Assembly (NCBI GenBank): GCA_951813545.1
Contig: OX638352.1
Location: 2,930,835 to 2,994,834 of the forward strand
Length of the DNA: 64,000 nucleotides
Direction: 5' to 3'
From: an uncultured Poribacteria bacterium
GTDB lineage: Bacteria > Poribacteria > WGA-4E > WGA-3G
Below are positions 25,953 through 34,469 of the stretch, one piece after another. How positions within the stretch are numbered: position 1 is the stretch's first letter; every line of letters starts with the position of its first letter. The notes below the pieces were generated by a model. That model searched no databases. It saw nothing but the letters and a program-made list of their open reading frames with translations, and was not told the DNA's origin. A program made the position numbers and the translations under genes.

Positions 25953-27335
25953 TTAGTATTGTCGTGGAGATTTAATGCGCTGATCCATCCACTTCAACCG
26001 AGCTTGCAGCCATATTTTCAATTGTTGGACCTCTTGTTGATACGTAGGCAAATAAGGACCGGGATTACCAAAAACCTGACGACCAAGTACCGGCCATCTC
26101 TCAAAATTTCGTGTTTGCGCCTCCGACAGGTATGCAGCAGTCCGGTCAATCTCGCCAAAAAGTTCTGAAGTGGCGAGTTCATTCTTCCGAAGTGCCTGCC
26201 ACCTCTTAACAAGCCGCCGTTTGAAGTTTTCATCTGTTAATAGACGATCCCACCAAAAAGGGACAGGATTTGTATAAATAAGCCAATTACTCGTTTCCCA
26301 TGCGTTATTGAAAACTGAATTGCCCATTGATAAGTTGAAATCCCAGACCGGTCCCATCTCTAATTTGCCATCGCTGTCTTTATACATGTATGTACTGTTT
26401 CGGAATCCGTCTGTGTTCTTGAAAAGTTCATTGATAATGAAATGGTCGATAAAAGAATCTGTATCAATGTACTTGGCATATCCACGCGTTGGGTCCTTAA
26501 AATCCCTTCCAGCCAACGCCGTTTCAAATTCATTCATATAGTTCTGAATCCACGCTTTTTGGGTATTAGAGATTTCGTGCCCTTTCGGATATACATGAAA
26601 TAAACGTGTGCCGTAACGAGTGTAGAAATAAGTTTCGTAACGATCCGTTTTGTCGATTTTTAGAATATAGCCCCCACTGATTTCCGACGGTTTCTTCTGC
26701 TGCTCCTTCCCCGTAACGGATGCAAACTCGCGCTTCAACGATTGAATATCAACGCGGTTTTTCCCACGTTTAATCTTCTCTATCAGTAGATAGACACCGA
26801 CATAATGTCCTTTGTTGATTGCCGTATCCGCTCTATCATTGAGAAAGACTTCAACGAACTTTGTTCTGCTTGCGTACCTACCGATGCGATTGCTGAACTC
26901 GTACGCCAAGAAATTCCGCATGAGGGTTTTATCCGAATAGGGTCCATTTAAAACCCAATCCGATTCTGCTGGCAATTGCAGCAGAGACACATCTTTGTCG
27001 TTGCCATTATCATCCTGAATTTCAACGCCGTACTGCTTTTTCGGGAAATGCTGTGAGGTTTTCCCCCTAAGTTCTATACCGATTTTTCCCTCGAAATCAA
27101 CATGCTGACTATTCAGAGCGTTTCTACCGCCAGATTGGTCGTAAATAATTTTTATTCGTGCCGGAATTTTGGGTTCGTTCGGAATCCGTTGTCCAAACGT
27201 ATCAATAATAACAATCGGTAAATTCGATGTAGGCACCTCAATGCGACCTGCATGTTCGGTGAAACAACCTGTAACTACCAATACTATGATACTGCCCAGA
27301 AGCAGAAACACTATTTTTTTGTAGCGATATATCAT
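25953..27335 (-). CDS. CotH-family lipoprotein
   Basis: This 460-residue protein has a lipoprotein signal (IVFLLLGSIIVLVVTGC, lipobox VTGC) and a CotH kinase-like domain. The hallmarks are SDWVLNGPYSDKTLMRNFLAYEFS, FVEVFLNDRADTAINKGHYVGVYLLIEKIKRG and GPVWDFNLSMGN. CotH proteins are atypical protein kinases in spore formers; in other bacteria they are surface proteins often tied to carbohydrate machinery. The ATG at 27335 is preferred to a TTG two codons upstream. The sequence SVTGKEQQ near residue 208 resembles insertions in two other genes here (see 44980 and 46795). The last residues lie in one arm of the direct repeat around the MITE-like element. Confidence 0.88.
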   Translation of the reverse strand: MIYRYKKIVFLLLGSIIVLVVTGCFTEHAGRIEVPTSNLPIVIIDTFGQRIPNEPKIPARIKIIYDQSGGRNALNSQHVDFEGKIGIELRGKTSQHFPKKQYGVEIQDDNGNDKDVSLLQLPAESDWVLNGPYSDKTLMRNFLAYEFSNRIGRYASRTKFVEVFLNDRADTAINKGHYVGVYLLIEKIKRGKNRVDIQSLKREFASVTGKEQQKKPSEISGGYILKIDKTDRYETYFYTRYGTRLFHVYPKGHEISNTQKAWIQNYMNEFETALAGRDFKDPTRGYAKYIDTDSFIDHFIINELFKNTDGFRNSTYMYKDSDGKLEMGPVWDFNLSMGNSVFNNAWETSNWLIYTNPVPFWWDRLLTDENFKRRLVKRWQALRKNELATSELFGEIDRTAAYLSEAQTRNFERWPVLGRQVFGNPGPYLPTYQQEVQQLKIWLQARLKWMDQRIKSPRQY

Positions 27336-27341
27336 GCACAA

Positions 27342-27814
27342 ATCTCGCGTTAGAAGTCGGTCCTGAGAGCCAAGCGTTGCTCACTGGTTAAGCGCGGTAT
27401 ACCGTCCCACTTAATTATAGTGACACACTTTTGCAGTGGAAAGGTTGCAGAATCTGGGAGAAAATCGTGCCTAAGTCTCGCTCTGCAGATTGCCCATAAA
27501 CGCTTAAACCGAATTCAGAGCAAGTTTCGTGCCAGTCCAAGCAATACCAGACCAGCCAGGTTCTTTGTAAAGGACTAAGAAGAACTGCACAAAACGGGGC
27601 AGACCCTATATCCACCTGCACCAAATAGGGCAAACTCAACCAATCATTTATGCTGCTGGGGGAGCTTATTCAGAAACGCCTCTTTGCACATTTCCGCAAA
27701 ATAACTGTCGGCTTTCAGGCACTCGTGTGGCCGTTGCAAACGTTTTCGTCTGTCACACGCCCTGCTGATGGCTTATAGTGAGCGTAGCGAACACCCTGAT
27801 AGCCATTCTGTTTG
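27342..27814. other. Non-coding stretch with heptamer repeat arms
   Basis: I find no supportable gene. A 74-codon minus-strand frame (27415-27639) has no ribosome-binding site and I reject it. At about 27702-27720 there are heptamers (CTGTCGG, CTTTCAG), and at 27761-27805 a complementary-type arm (CTGCTGATGGCT, CTGATAGCCATT), forming one more heptamer hairpin element after the sulfatase gene. Confidence 0.5.
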
Positions 27815-29275
27815 TTAGTGCGAAGCGACCCGTGGTATCATCTGCGGGTGCGCATAGACAGCCGCGTCGAAACTCTTCTGCATGAGTTCCCACTTGACCT
27901 CTTGATAATTGGCGTGCTCAGAAAGGTCGTTGTGTTCCCACGGGTCATTGTCAAGGTCATACAGTTCGCAGATCGCCTTCTGATGGTACACAACGAGTTT
28001 CCAGCGTCGGTCCCGATACATCGTGGCATGGGTCTGGTCAGGCATTGAGATTGCATCGAAGAATTCACAACGAACCGCCTCTCGATGTTCGTTGGAAGGA
28101 ACATCACCGCGCAACAAGGGTGTGAGCGATTTGCCCTGCACATAGTAGGGAATGTCTACACCCAGCGCATCATACAGTGTGGGAACAATATCGACCAATT
28201 CAACGAGTGCATCGCTTTGAACGTCCTGCAAGAACTGCGCTGGCCATGAGATCATAAGTGGCACCCGCACCGATCCTTCGTAAAAACGACACCCTTTGTA
28301 TACCAATCCGTGATCTCCAAGTGCTTCGCCGTGATCGGATGTGAAAATAACAATAGTGTTCTCGCGGAGTCCTTCGGCATCAAGGTAATCAAGGATGCGT
28401 CCGAATTCGTGGTCGAGTTGTTCAATCATAGCGTAATAGGACGCTTGCATCCGCTTGTCGTCCCACTCTGAAGGTGGCTTCGCCTGAGATTGAAAATCGA
28501 TACCCGCATCCGTTAACTTCGACTGAAAGGCAATGTCGCTTTCTTGGAAGTATGGACCGGGTAGTGTTTCTGGATTGTAACGCTGATAATACTCCCAAGG
28601 TGCATCAAACGGTGGGTGTGGATCAAATGGATTGAGACTAAGCAACCATGGCTGATTTTCTCGGCGGTTTTTCTCAACAAACTCGATTGTTTTCTCGGTA
28701 CACCAATAGGTCTGATGGAGATGCGGCGGGACGTTGTCAAGATCCTGCGTCGGTTCTTTCACGCGTCCGGTCCTGTTCGGATACTTTTGAGAGATTGCCT
28801 TCCCTGCTATCAACGCTTCAGGATCAACACCTTGTGCGCGTTGCCAGTCTGCGTATTCGTGTCCAAGCGCGTTCGGCTTTCCGTGGTCATGGCTATATTG
28901 AAAGTAGCGATATCCATCATCTACGCGGTTTTCTTGTGCCTCGAAGGCACTGGCGAGATGGAGTTTACCAATCAACCCACAGTCGTAACCATCTTGTGTG
29001 AGCGCATGCGTAATGAGTCGATCTTCATAATACTTGGGGAAAACCGGATTGCCGTTGCCTGTGACACTTACGGCTGAAGGATACATACCGGTCATAAAAC
29101 TTGCACGAGAAGGTGTGCAGATGGGAGATTGGCAATAGGCGTGTGTGAATGTGACCGACTGACGCATAAATTCGTCGAGTCTTGGGGTGTTGATATGTGT
29201 GTTACCTAACGCTCCAATGGTGTCGAAACGTTGTTGATCTGTACAGTACCATAAAATGTTTGGACGTTCTTGCAT
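27815..29275 (-). CDS. Sulfatase (alkaline-phosphatase superfamily)
   Basis: The 486-residue protein has the sulfatase signature CTPSRASFMTG. C53 should be oxidised to formylglycine. N-terminal metal ligands lie in RPNILWYCTDQQRFDT, and the second signature is IVIFTSDHGEALGDHGLVYKG. No signal peptide is seen, so it may be cytoplasmic. It should hydrolyse a sulfate ester, most likely on a polysaccharide or sugar. Neither a maturation enzyme nor a transporter is adjacent. The ATG at 29275 (AAGGAGTAAAA before it) replaces a start 34 codons upstream that would translate a heptamer repeat. Confidence 0.93.
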   Translation of the reverse strand: MQERPNILWYCTDQQRFDTIGALGNTHINTPRLDEFMRQSVTFTHAYCQSPICTPSRASFMTGMYPSAVSVTGNGNPVFPKYYEDRLITHALTQDGYDCGLIGKLHLASAFEAQENRVDDGYRYFQYSHDHGKPNALGHEYADWQRAQGVDPEALIAGKAISQKYPNRTGRVKEPTQDLDNVPPHLHQTYWCTEKTIEFVEKNRRENQPWLLSLNPFDPHPPFDAPWEYYQRYNPETLPGPYFQESDIAFQSKLTDAGIDFQSQAKPPSEWDDKRMQASYYAMIEQLDHEFGRILDYLDAEGLRENTIVIFTSDHGEALGDHGLVYKGCRFYEGSVRVPLMISWPAQFLQDVQSDALVELVDIVPTLYDALGVDIPYYVQGKSLTPLLRGDVPSNEHREAVRCEFFDAISMPDQTHATMYRDRRWKLVVYHQKAICELYDLDNDPWEHNDLSEHANYQEVKWELMQKSFDAAVYAHPQMIPRVASH

Positions 29276-29293
29276 TTTTACTCCTTTTTTAAT

Positions 29294-29402
29294 GGCTGTC
29301 AGCCATCGGAAACTATCGGCTGTCGGCATTTGGGTAGAAGGGTGGGGACCCCAGCCTCCCGTCTTCCTTTCTGCCATCCCCGCGCTGATGGATGATAGTT
29401 AA
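29294..29402. repeat. Heptamer inverted-arm repeat with a GGGGACCCC core
   Basis: Heptamers (GCTGTCA, GCCATCG, GCTGTCG) at 29294-29327 face CTGATGGATGATAG at about 29384. Between them GGGTGGGGACCCC occurs, a string also found in the coding repeat at 44980-45060. It lies upstream of the sulfatase start. Confidence 0.5.
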
Positions 29403-29496
29403 TTATCCCACTATTTCACTGAGTGCCGCATCAGTTGTGGCAACGTGTTTTCTACCGGTACCTTCGACCTTGGTTATCATTAAGGCTTTAAGTTCG

Positions 29497-30456
29497 TTAC
29501 CACGCATACGCTTCTGGTGCTTCACCACCCGGACCCGTCCAAATCTCATCGAGTCTTGCGAGTATATCAGCGTCCAATTTCAATTCCAAAACAGACAAGT
29601 TCTGCTCAAGCTGTTCAACAGTTCGAGGTCCGATAATTGGCGTTGTTATGTCTGGGTTGTTGAGCACCCACGCCAAAGCAACGTTAGCCGGAGGTTGCCC
29701 TATTGACGCGCAGAGTTCCTCATACGCCTGTAGCTGGGTTCGATGCGTCTCAATCGTCTGTCTGAGCGATTCCCTACCCCGTCGCCCAGTGGTTGGATTG
29801 TCAAGGACTCCGCAGAGCAATCCTCCACCCATCGGACTGTACGGAATCACCGCTAAACCGAGTTCCCGACAACACGGAAGGACTTCGAGTTCAATTTTCC
29901 GGCTGCGGAGATTATACAGGCTCTGTTCTGAGACCAGCCCAAGGGAATTGCGTTGGACAGCGATACCTTGCGCTTGCGCGATGTGCCATGCCGCGAAGTT
30001 GCTGCTACCGACGTACGAAATTTTCCCTTCACGCACCAATTGCTCCATCGCTTGCCAAATCTCATCCCACGGCGTACGGCGGTCAACATGGTGCATCTGG
30101 TACAGGTCTATATGATCGGTTTGCAGACGACGCAGACTGTCCTCACACGCTCGACGGATATGATACGCCGACAGACGACCGTCATTCGGTCCCTCACCTG
30201 TTTGACTATATACTTTGGTTGCCAGCACGATCTGATTGCGTCTACTTTTATCCTGTGCCAACCAGTTTCCAATAATCGTCTCTGTTAAACCTTCGTTATA
30301 GGAATTGGCGGTATCGAAAAAGTTGATTCCGGCTTGCAGTGCCTGACTTAACACCGGTAACGTATCCTCTTCGGACACATATCTACCAAAATTGACCGTG
30401 CCGAGACAGAGACGACTCACCCGTAGCCCAGTTCGACCGAGATAGGTATACTCCAT
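29497..30456 (-). CDS. Aldo/keto reductase
   Basis: The 319-residue NADPH-dependent oxidoreductase of the AKR superfamily has a TIM barrel with a complete catalytic set: D48 and Y53 in FFDTANSYNEG, K81 in VLATKV, and H122 in LYQMHHVD. The C-terminal cofactor motif is ITTPIIGPRTVEQLEQNL. It resembles the YajO/YhdN-like AKR subgroups; the substrate is unknown. The ATG at 30456 has AGGAG nine bases upstream and begins MEYTYLGRTGLRVS, as is usual for the family. Longer starts would translate the promoter. Confidence 0.93.
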   Translation of the reverse strand: MEYTYLGRTGLRVSRLCLGTVNFGRYVSEEDTLPVLSQALQAGINFFDTANSYNEGLTETIIGNWLAQDKSRRNQIVLATKVYSQTGEGPNDGRLSAYHIRRACEDSLRRLQTDHIDLYQMHHVDRRTPWDEIWQAMEQLVREGKISYVGSSNFAAWHIAQAQGIAVQRNSLGLVSEQSLYNLRSRKIELEVLPCCRELGLAVIPYSPMGGGLLCGVLDNPTTGRRGRESLRQTIETHRTQLQAYEELCASIGQPPANVALAWVLNNPDITTPIIGPRTVEQLEQNLSVLELKLDADILARLDEIWTGPGGEAPEAYAW

Positions 30457-30520
30457 AGCAATTGCTCCTGTATGTGTATTGGCTATGCTCAAATTTAGCG
30501 GTTCAGAATACTTGTCAACT

Positions 30521-30549
30521 ATTCTATCAAATCTTTGCTTTTTGATTAA
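30521..30549 (-). promoter_or_regulatory. Putative sigma-70-type promoter for the aldo/keto reductase gene
   Basis: On the minus strand TTAATC (30549-30544), 17 bases, then TAGAAT (30526-30521). The surrounding block of about 38 bases nearly matches that at 2490-2530. A TTGACA is also present at 30517-30512 but has no convincing -10 box. Confidence 0.5.
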
Positions 30550-30564
30550 CAAAAATCTGGGAAT

Positions 30565-30597
30565 TAGTTGTCAGCCGTCAGTTGTCGGCTGTCGGTG
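30565..30597. repeat. Single heptamer-repeat arm
   Basis: Four heptamers (GTTGTCA, GCCGTCA, GTTGTCG, GCTGTCG) run head to tail with no clear facing arm. The remaining DNA to 30826, between the divergent reductase and M81 genes, shows no gene. Confidence 0.6.
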
Positions 30598-30826
30598 TGC
30601 AGTTTGGGCTTCACATCGTTCAATTAAAGCCGTTCGATCGTAACTTCGTGAGTGTGGCGGAAACGGAATAAGAACCCGCTGGTGGAGACGACGTTAGACG
30701 GTGGACTCTTTGAGAAAACCGCTGTTGTCTACGAAACCGAAGCCCCTGCCTTTAGGCAGTGAGTAGTATCACTATATGTGTTTGTCTTCTGTAGCATAGG
30801 CCGTTGGTTTCCTGTGCCGATTTTGC

Positions 30827-30855
30827 TTGCCAGGCTGACAATGGTGTGGTATATT
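30827..30855 (+). promoter_or_regulatory. Sigma-70-type promoter for the M81 peptidase gene
   Basis: TTGCCA (30827-30832) and TATATT (30850-30855) are separated by 17 bases. Transcription would start near 30862, about 36 bases before the ATG. AAAGGGG serves as the ribosome-binding site. Confidence 0.65.
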
Positions 30856-30897
30856 ATTCTAAATTGATTGAGCATTCAAGCGTGAAAGGGGCACCCT

Positions 30898-32379
30898 ATG
30901 CGAATCGCAGTCGGTTGTATCGGACACGAAACCAATACATTTTCACCTGTCACGACGACCATTGATAATTTCAAAAAAGGGAGTTACCACCGAGGTGACG
31001 AAATTATTGATGCGTTTCGAGGCACCCGAACAATTACGGGTGGTTTCCTTGATGTTGCAGAACAACTCAATTTACAACCCGTTCCGCTGTTGTGGACGTT
31101 TGCGACCCCGTCCGGCATGGTAGAGCATGCTGCTTATCAGACGCTTAAGGCGGAGTTTCTAACGCTTTTGCGGAACGCTGGAAAACTCGACGGAGTCCTT
31201 CTCGACTTACACGGTGCCATGGTAACAGATGAACTTGAAGATGTAGAAGGCGATTTGATTCAGGCGGTACGCGAACAGGTAGGTGCGACGTGGATTGTCA
31301 CAACGCTCGACTTGCACGCGAATATCACCGCTAAAATGGCGCGCTACTCCGACGTTATTATTGGATTTGATACCTATCCGCACATAGACTGTTATGAACG
31401 CGGGTTTGAAGCCGGACAATTGCTTTTCGGTATGAACGAGGGAAAGATTCAGCCGACGATGGCGTATCGTCAACTCCCTCTACTGACCGCACCGCCTGCG
31501 CAATGCACAATGAAAACTCCAATGACGGACGTGCTCAAGGCACTCCATGCCCTTGAAACCGAGCGCGGTGTTGTGACTGCAACCCTCTCTATGGGTTTCC
31601 CGTTTGCCGATATAACGGACGCGGGTGTTTCGATACTCGTTACCACCAATGGGGACATGGCACTCGCGGAAGACTACGCTGACCAGTTCGCATCACACAT
31701 TTGGGAGATGCGTGAGCAATTCACGTTTAACTTGCACACCGTCGAATCGGCAATCGAAATCGCCAATCATACAGATGGCGGACCAATTGTACTCGCTGAC
31801 GGCGCGGATAACCCGGGTGGCGGAGGTCCCTGTGATGGCACAACGATTCTACAGAAATTCATGGAAGCGGACGTTCAAGACGCTGTCATCGCGGTGATTG
31901 CCGACCCCGGATCGGTTTCTCAGGCAGTTGAGGCAGGTGTTGGAAACCGTGTCCAATTGAATGTCGGCGGTAAAACAGATACACAACACGGGGCACCTGT
32001 AGTGCTAACAGGGTACGTCAAAACCCTCTCTGACGGCAGATTTACCCTCAAGGGACCAATGGGACGCGGCACCCTCGGACAGATGGGCACGACAGCTGTG
32101 GTCCAGGTCGGTGGAATTGATATCATCTTGACGGAAAGACGGATTCAACCTTACGACGCTGAAGTGCTTCGGAGCGTTGGGATTGAACCGCAGGCACGTA
32201 AACTCATCGCACTTAAATCCGCTGTCCATTTCCGAGCAGATTACACACCGATTGCACATCAGATTTTGGATGTGGATACCCCGGGCGTTCACAGTCCAAA
32301 CCTTTTCAGTTATGATTACCAGAAGTTAAGACATCCAATCTATCCACTCGATTCAACTGTCACATATAGGGTTGGGTGA
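30898..32379 (+). CDS. M81-family metallopeptidase (MlrC-like)
   Basis: This 493-residue protein of the M81 (DUF1485/MlrC) family begins MRIAVGCIGHETNTFSP. It carries the likely metal-binding motifs GHETNTF, LLDLHGAMVTDELEDVEGD and TTLDLHANIT, and the glycine-rich ADGADNPGGGGPCDGT. MlrC is known for the late step of microcystin breakdown, but most M81 proteins have unknown natural substrates. No signal peptide is present, so it is probably cytoplasmic. It has its own promoter. The stop codon TGA sits exactly in the loop of a perfect hairpin (32369-32387), and the last residues (YRVG) are encoded by that repeat. Confidence 0.92.
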   Translation: MRIAVGCIGHETNTFSPVTTTIDNFKKGSYHRGDEIIDAFRGTRTITGGFLDVAEQLNLQPVPLLWTFATPSGMVEHAAYQTLKAEFLTLLRNAGKLDGVLLDLHGAMVTDELEDVEGDLIQAVREQVGATWIVTTLDLHANITAKMARYSDVIIGFDTYPHIDCYERGFEAGQLLFGMNEGKIQPTMAYRQLPLLTAPPAQCTMKTPMTDVLKALHALETERGVVTATLSMGFPFADITDAGVSILVTTNGDMALAEDYADQFASHIWEMREQFTFNLHTVESAIEIANHTDGGPIVLADGADNPGGGGPCDGTTILQKFMEADVQDAVIAVIADPGSVSQAVEAGVGNRVQLNVGGKTDTQHGAPVVLTGYVKTLSDGRFTLKGPMGRGTLGQMGTTAVVQVGGIDIILTERRIQPYDAEVLRSVGIEPQARKLIALKSAVHFRADYTPIAHQILDVDTPGVHSPNLFSYDYQKLRHPIYPLDSTVTYRVG

Positions 32380-32387
32380 CCCAACCC
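32369..32387 (+). terminator. Hairpin with the M81 stop codon in its loop
   Basis: GGGTTGGG (32369-32376), loop TGA (32377-32379, the stop codon), CCCAACCC (32380-32387). The same GGGTTGGG/CCCAACCC hairpin recurs at about 58313-58331, so it is part of a dispersed element. It may end or stabilise the transcript. Confidence 0.6.
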
Positions 32388-32454
32388 GTACAACCTAAAT
32401 CGGAATCCCCGTACGGATAGGTCTCGTGCCTACTCCTCTTCCACCGACAACGCG

Positions 32455-33912
32455 ATGAAATACCTTAATGTATTCACAGCTCTTGTTTTAATCGTCTTAT
32501 GCCTACCCTCCTCTTATCCACAACCCTTTAAAGGACAAAAACAATTGATAGAAAAACGCGTTACTGGAAACTATGAAATGAATTTGATGTTGACTGGAGA
32601 ATCAGGCACCGAAAAGGTCAAAGTCTTTTTCTCTGGGAACTCGGCGTTGGGCAAGCGGGCGTATCTTGTGATTTCCACGGACGAACTCAAAGTTGTGCGT
32701 GAAACCAACACTGACACGCAAACTTGGAAAACGGACAATAACATCGGAAAACCGCCTTGGAATGTCAGGATTCTGAAGAAGGGAAATTTTTTTAGGTTTT
32801 GGGTCAATAATACGACCGGCTGGATTCGGGGTCCATTGGGGGAATGGGAGAATGTTTATGAACCGATGGACAACTCTCTCGGTGTTGAAACGCCAGTAGG
32901 TATCAGTCTTCAATCCGGCACTGTGACACCCCTCCCGTGGCTCCAAGAGATTACCGAACCAGTCATATCCCGCGGTCCCAAAGGTTCCTTCTATGAAAAA
33001 CAGATTATCCCAGGTGCGATCATCGAATACGACGGTTTGTATTACATGTATGTGATGGCCGGAATGGCAGGTGACGAAGAAGGGTCTTCAAGACGATCGA
33101 TTGGCGTGGCTGTGAGTCCAGATTTGAAACAGTGGGAGGTGCATCCAGAATCGCTCATCTCCTACCGCGATACACCGTACGATAATCTATACGTCAGCGG
33201 TGCTGTTGTCACAGATGACGGACGCGTCGCGATTATGTTCTCTGCACAGAAGTTCCCGGAGTGGCAAGGGTTCATGTTAGCCACGGCGGAGCATCCGATG
33301 GGTCCATTCACTCAGTATGCGGACAATCCAGTCTACAAACATCCGACGCATGCACACGAATTCGATTTGATCCGCGCTGAAGGACTACCGCATCGCTATC
33401 TTCTTTTCTACGCTGGATTTACGCCGGAGCCTCAGCATGGATTGGCAGGAGACAGGGGGTATCTACTCTACAGCGACGATCTGGTGAACTGGCACGCCGA
33501 TGAACGGAATCCGATTTTTGGTCCCGGAACGCTGGATAACTGGGACGCGATCCACGTGCGACCGCGATCTTTGAACAAGGTCGGTGATACATGGTATCTG
33601 TGGTATGAGGGGTGCAACACGTGGAAACCGGAGGGTGTGTCTCATCACGGCTGGTGGGATACAGTAGGACTCGCCCGCTCGAAAGACTTCGTCAACTGGG
33701 AGTACTATCCGAGGAATCCCGCGTTACCCGGTCTCGGCATCGGTGCTGACCAATTCGATAGCAACTGGGTCGGCTGGCCCCGTATGTACATCAAAGATGG
33801 GGTTGGCTACGTTTTTTATACAGGAAACGCTCAGGTCGGGTTGCGGACGATCCGATTGGAGGACCTCACTAACTGGCAGACGGAAGGTGGGGAGACACTG
33901 GATTTGCTGTAA
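32455..33912 (+). CDS. Exported glycosidase-like propeller protein
   Basis: The 485-residue protein has a signal peptide (FTALVLIVLCLPSSYPQP), an N-terminal beta-sandwich (about 25-160) and a C-terminal five-bladed propeller of the GH43/GH32/GH130 type. Its blades include IEYDGLYYMYVMAGMAG, ISYRDTPYDNLYVSGAVVTDDGRVAIMFSAQKFPEW, NPVYKHPTHAHEFDLIRAEGL and WDAIHVRPRSLNKVGDTWYLWYEG. The enzyme specificity cannot be read from sequence. It follows the M81 gene by 75 bases on the same strand. No strong ribosome-binding site precedes the ATG at 32455, so the start is less certain. Confidence 0.78.
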   Translation: MKYLNVFTALVLIVLCLPSSYPQPFKGQKQLIEKRVTGNYEMNLMLTGESGTEKVKVFFSGNSALGKRAYLVISTDELKVVRETNTDTQTWKTDNNIGKPPWNVRILKKGNFFRFWVNNTTGWIRGPLGEWENVYEPMDNSLGVETPVGISLQSGTVTPLPWLQEITEPVISRGPKGSFYEKQIIPGAIIEYDGLYYMYVMAGMAGDEEGSSRRSIGVAVSPDLKQWEVHPESLISYRDTPYDNLYVSGAVVTDDGRVAIMFSAQKFPEWQGFMLATAEHPMGPFTQYADNPVYKHPTHAHEFDLIRAEGLPHRYLLFYAGFTPEPQHGLAGDRGYLLYSDDLVNWHADERNPIFGPGTLDNWDAIHVRPRSLNKVGDTWYLWYEGCNTWKPEGVSHHGWWDTVGLARSKDFVNWEYYPRNPALPGLGIGADQFDSNWVGWPRMYIKDGVGYVFYTGNAQVGLRTIRLEDLTNWQTEGGETLDLL

Positions 33913-33951
33913 TGCATTTCTTTGTAGGAGTGATCGCCACAAATCAATAAT

Positions 33952-34115
33952 ATTATAACGCAAGTTGCCACCTATTTATAGACATAGCACTCCGCTGGAG
34001 TGCAGTGTCTTGACAACACGATTTTCTATAGACATATCACCCCTACGGGGTGGGGAAAGAGACGAAAACCTGTCTGAAGTGTGCAAAATCTGTTAGTAGC
34101 AACTTGGGTTATTAT
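33952..34115. repeat. MITE-like element, AACSCAAGTTGC ends
   Basis: The left end ATTATAACGCAAGTTGCC (33952-33969) pairs with AGCAACTTGGGTTATTAT (34098-34115), 15 of 18 matching. Inside are two direct copies of TATAGACATA-CAC, each followed by a hairpin (ACTCC/GGAGT at about 33989 and ACCCC/GGGGT at about 34041). The element at 41438-41551 has the same ends. It is immediately followed by, and slightly overlaps, the element at 34112. Confidence 0.7.
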
Positions 34116-34230
34116 AGTAAAATCTACAATTACTTAGACCTTACGGAGGGGCGAGGATACAATCCTCGCCAGCGGTGATGAAGGTTTCTTCACTGAACAA
34201 CTGTCCATATATTTTCGGACTTTACTATAA
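34112..34230. repeat. MITE-like element, TTATAGTAAA ends
   Basis: The 119-base element starts TTATAGTAAAATC (34112) and ends GACTTTACTATAA (34230), an inverted pair. The centre holds the hairpin GGCGAGGATACAATCCTCGCC-type (34152-34172; stem GGCGAGGAT/ATCCTCGCC). It is closely related to the element at 44512-44632. The TA at each end fits insertion at a TA site, but it is too short to encode a protein. Confidence 0.78.
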
Positions 34231-34440
34231 CGTGAGTTTGAAAAAAGTACCGTGAGTTGGAAACCGGCTACATTCTCAGACGGCGGCGTTGGATTGTTGG
34301 GTTTCGCTGTGTCTATTTCGATGAATATGTGCTTGAAAAGCACGTTTTTTGGGTAAACTGAAGGATTCTTGGTCTTTCCCCGCTCTACCCAACCTACGGG
34401 CCCTTCAATTTTTATTATCAAACTCACGTTTACTATAATC
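34227..34440. repeat. Third nested inverted-repeat element
   Basis: CGTGAGTTTGA (34231) faces TCAAACTCACG (34418-34428), followed by TTTACTATAAT. It contains a copy of GTTGGGTTTCGCTGT (near 34293) and a small hairpin (GTGCTT/AAGCAC, 34327-34341). It completes a run of three elements filling most of the gap 33913-34469. There is no gene in this gap. Confidence 0.55.
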
Positions 34441-34469
34441 CTAATAAATCCTGATTCAGATAATAAATC

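Noticed and set aside
27415..27639. 74-codon minus-strand open frame in the cotH-sulfatase gap
   Set aside because: No ribosome-binding site, odd composition rich in Trp, Cys and Leu, and no recognisable domain; it looks like a chance frame in repeat DNA.
29276..29377. N-terminal extension of the sulfatase by 34 codons
   Set aside because: It would translate the heptamer repeat. The ATG at 29275 has AAGGAG before it and matches the normal sulfatase start.
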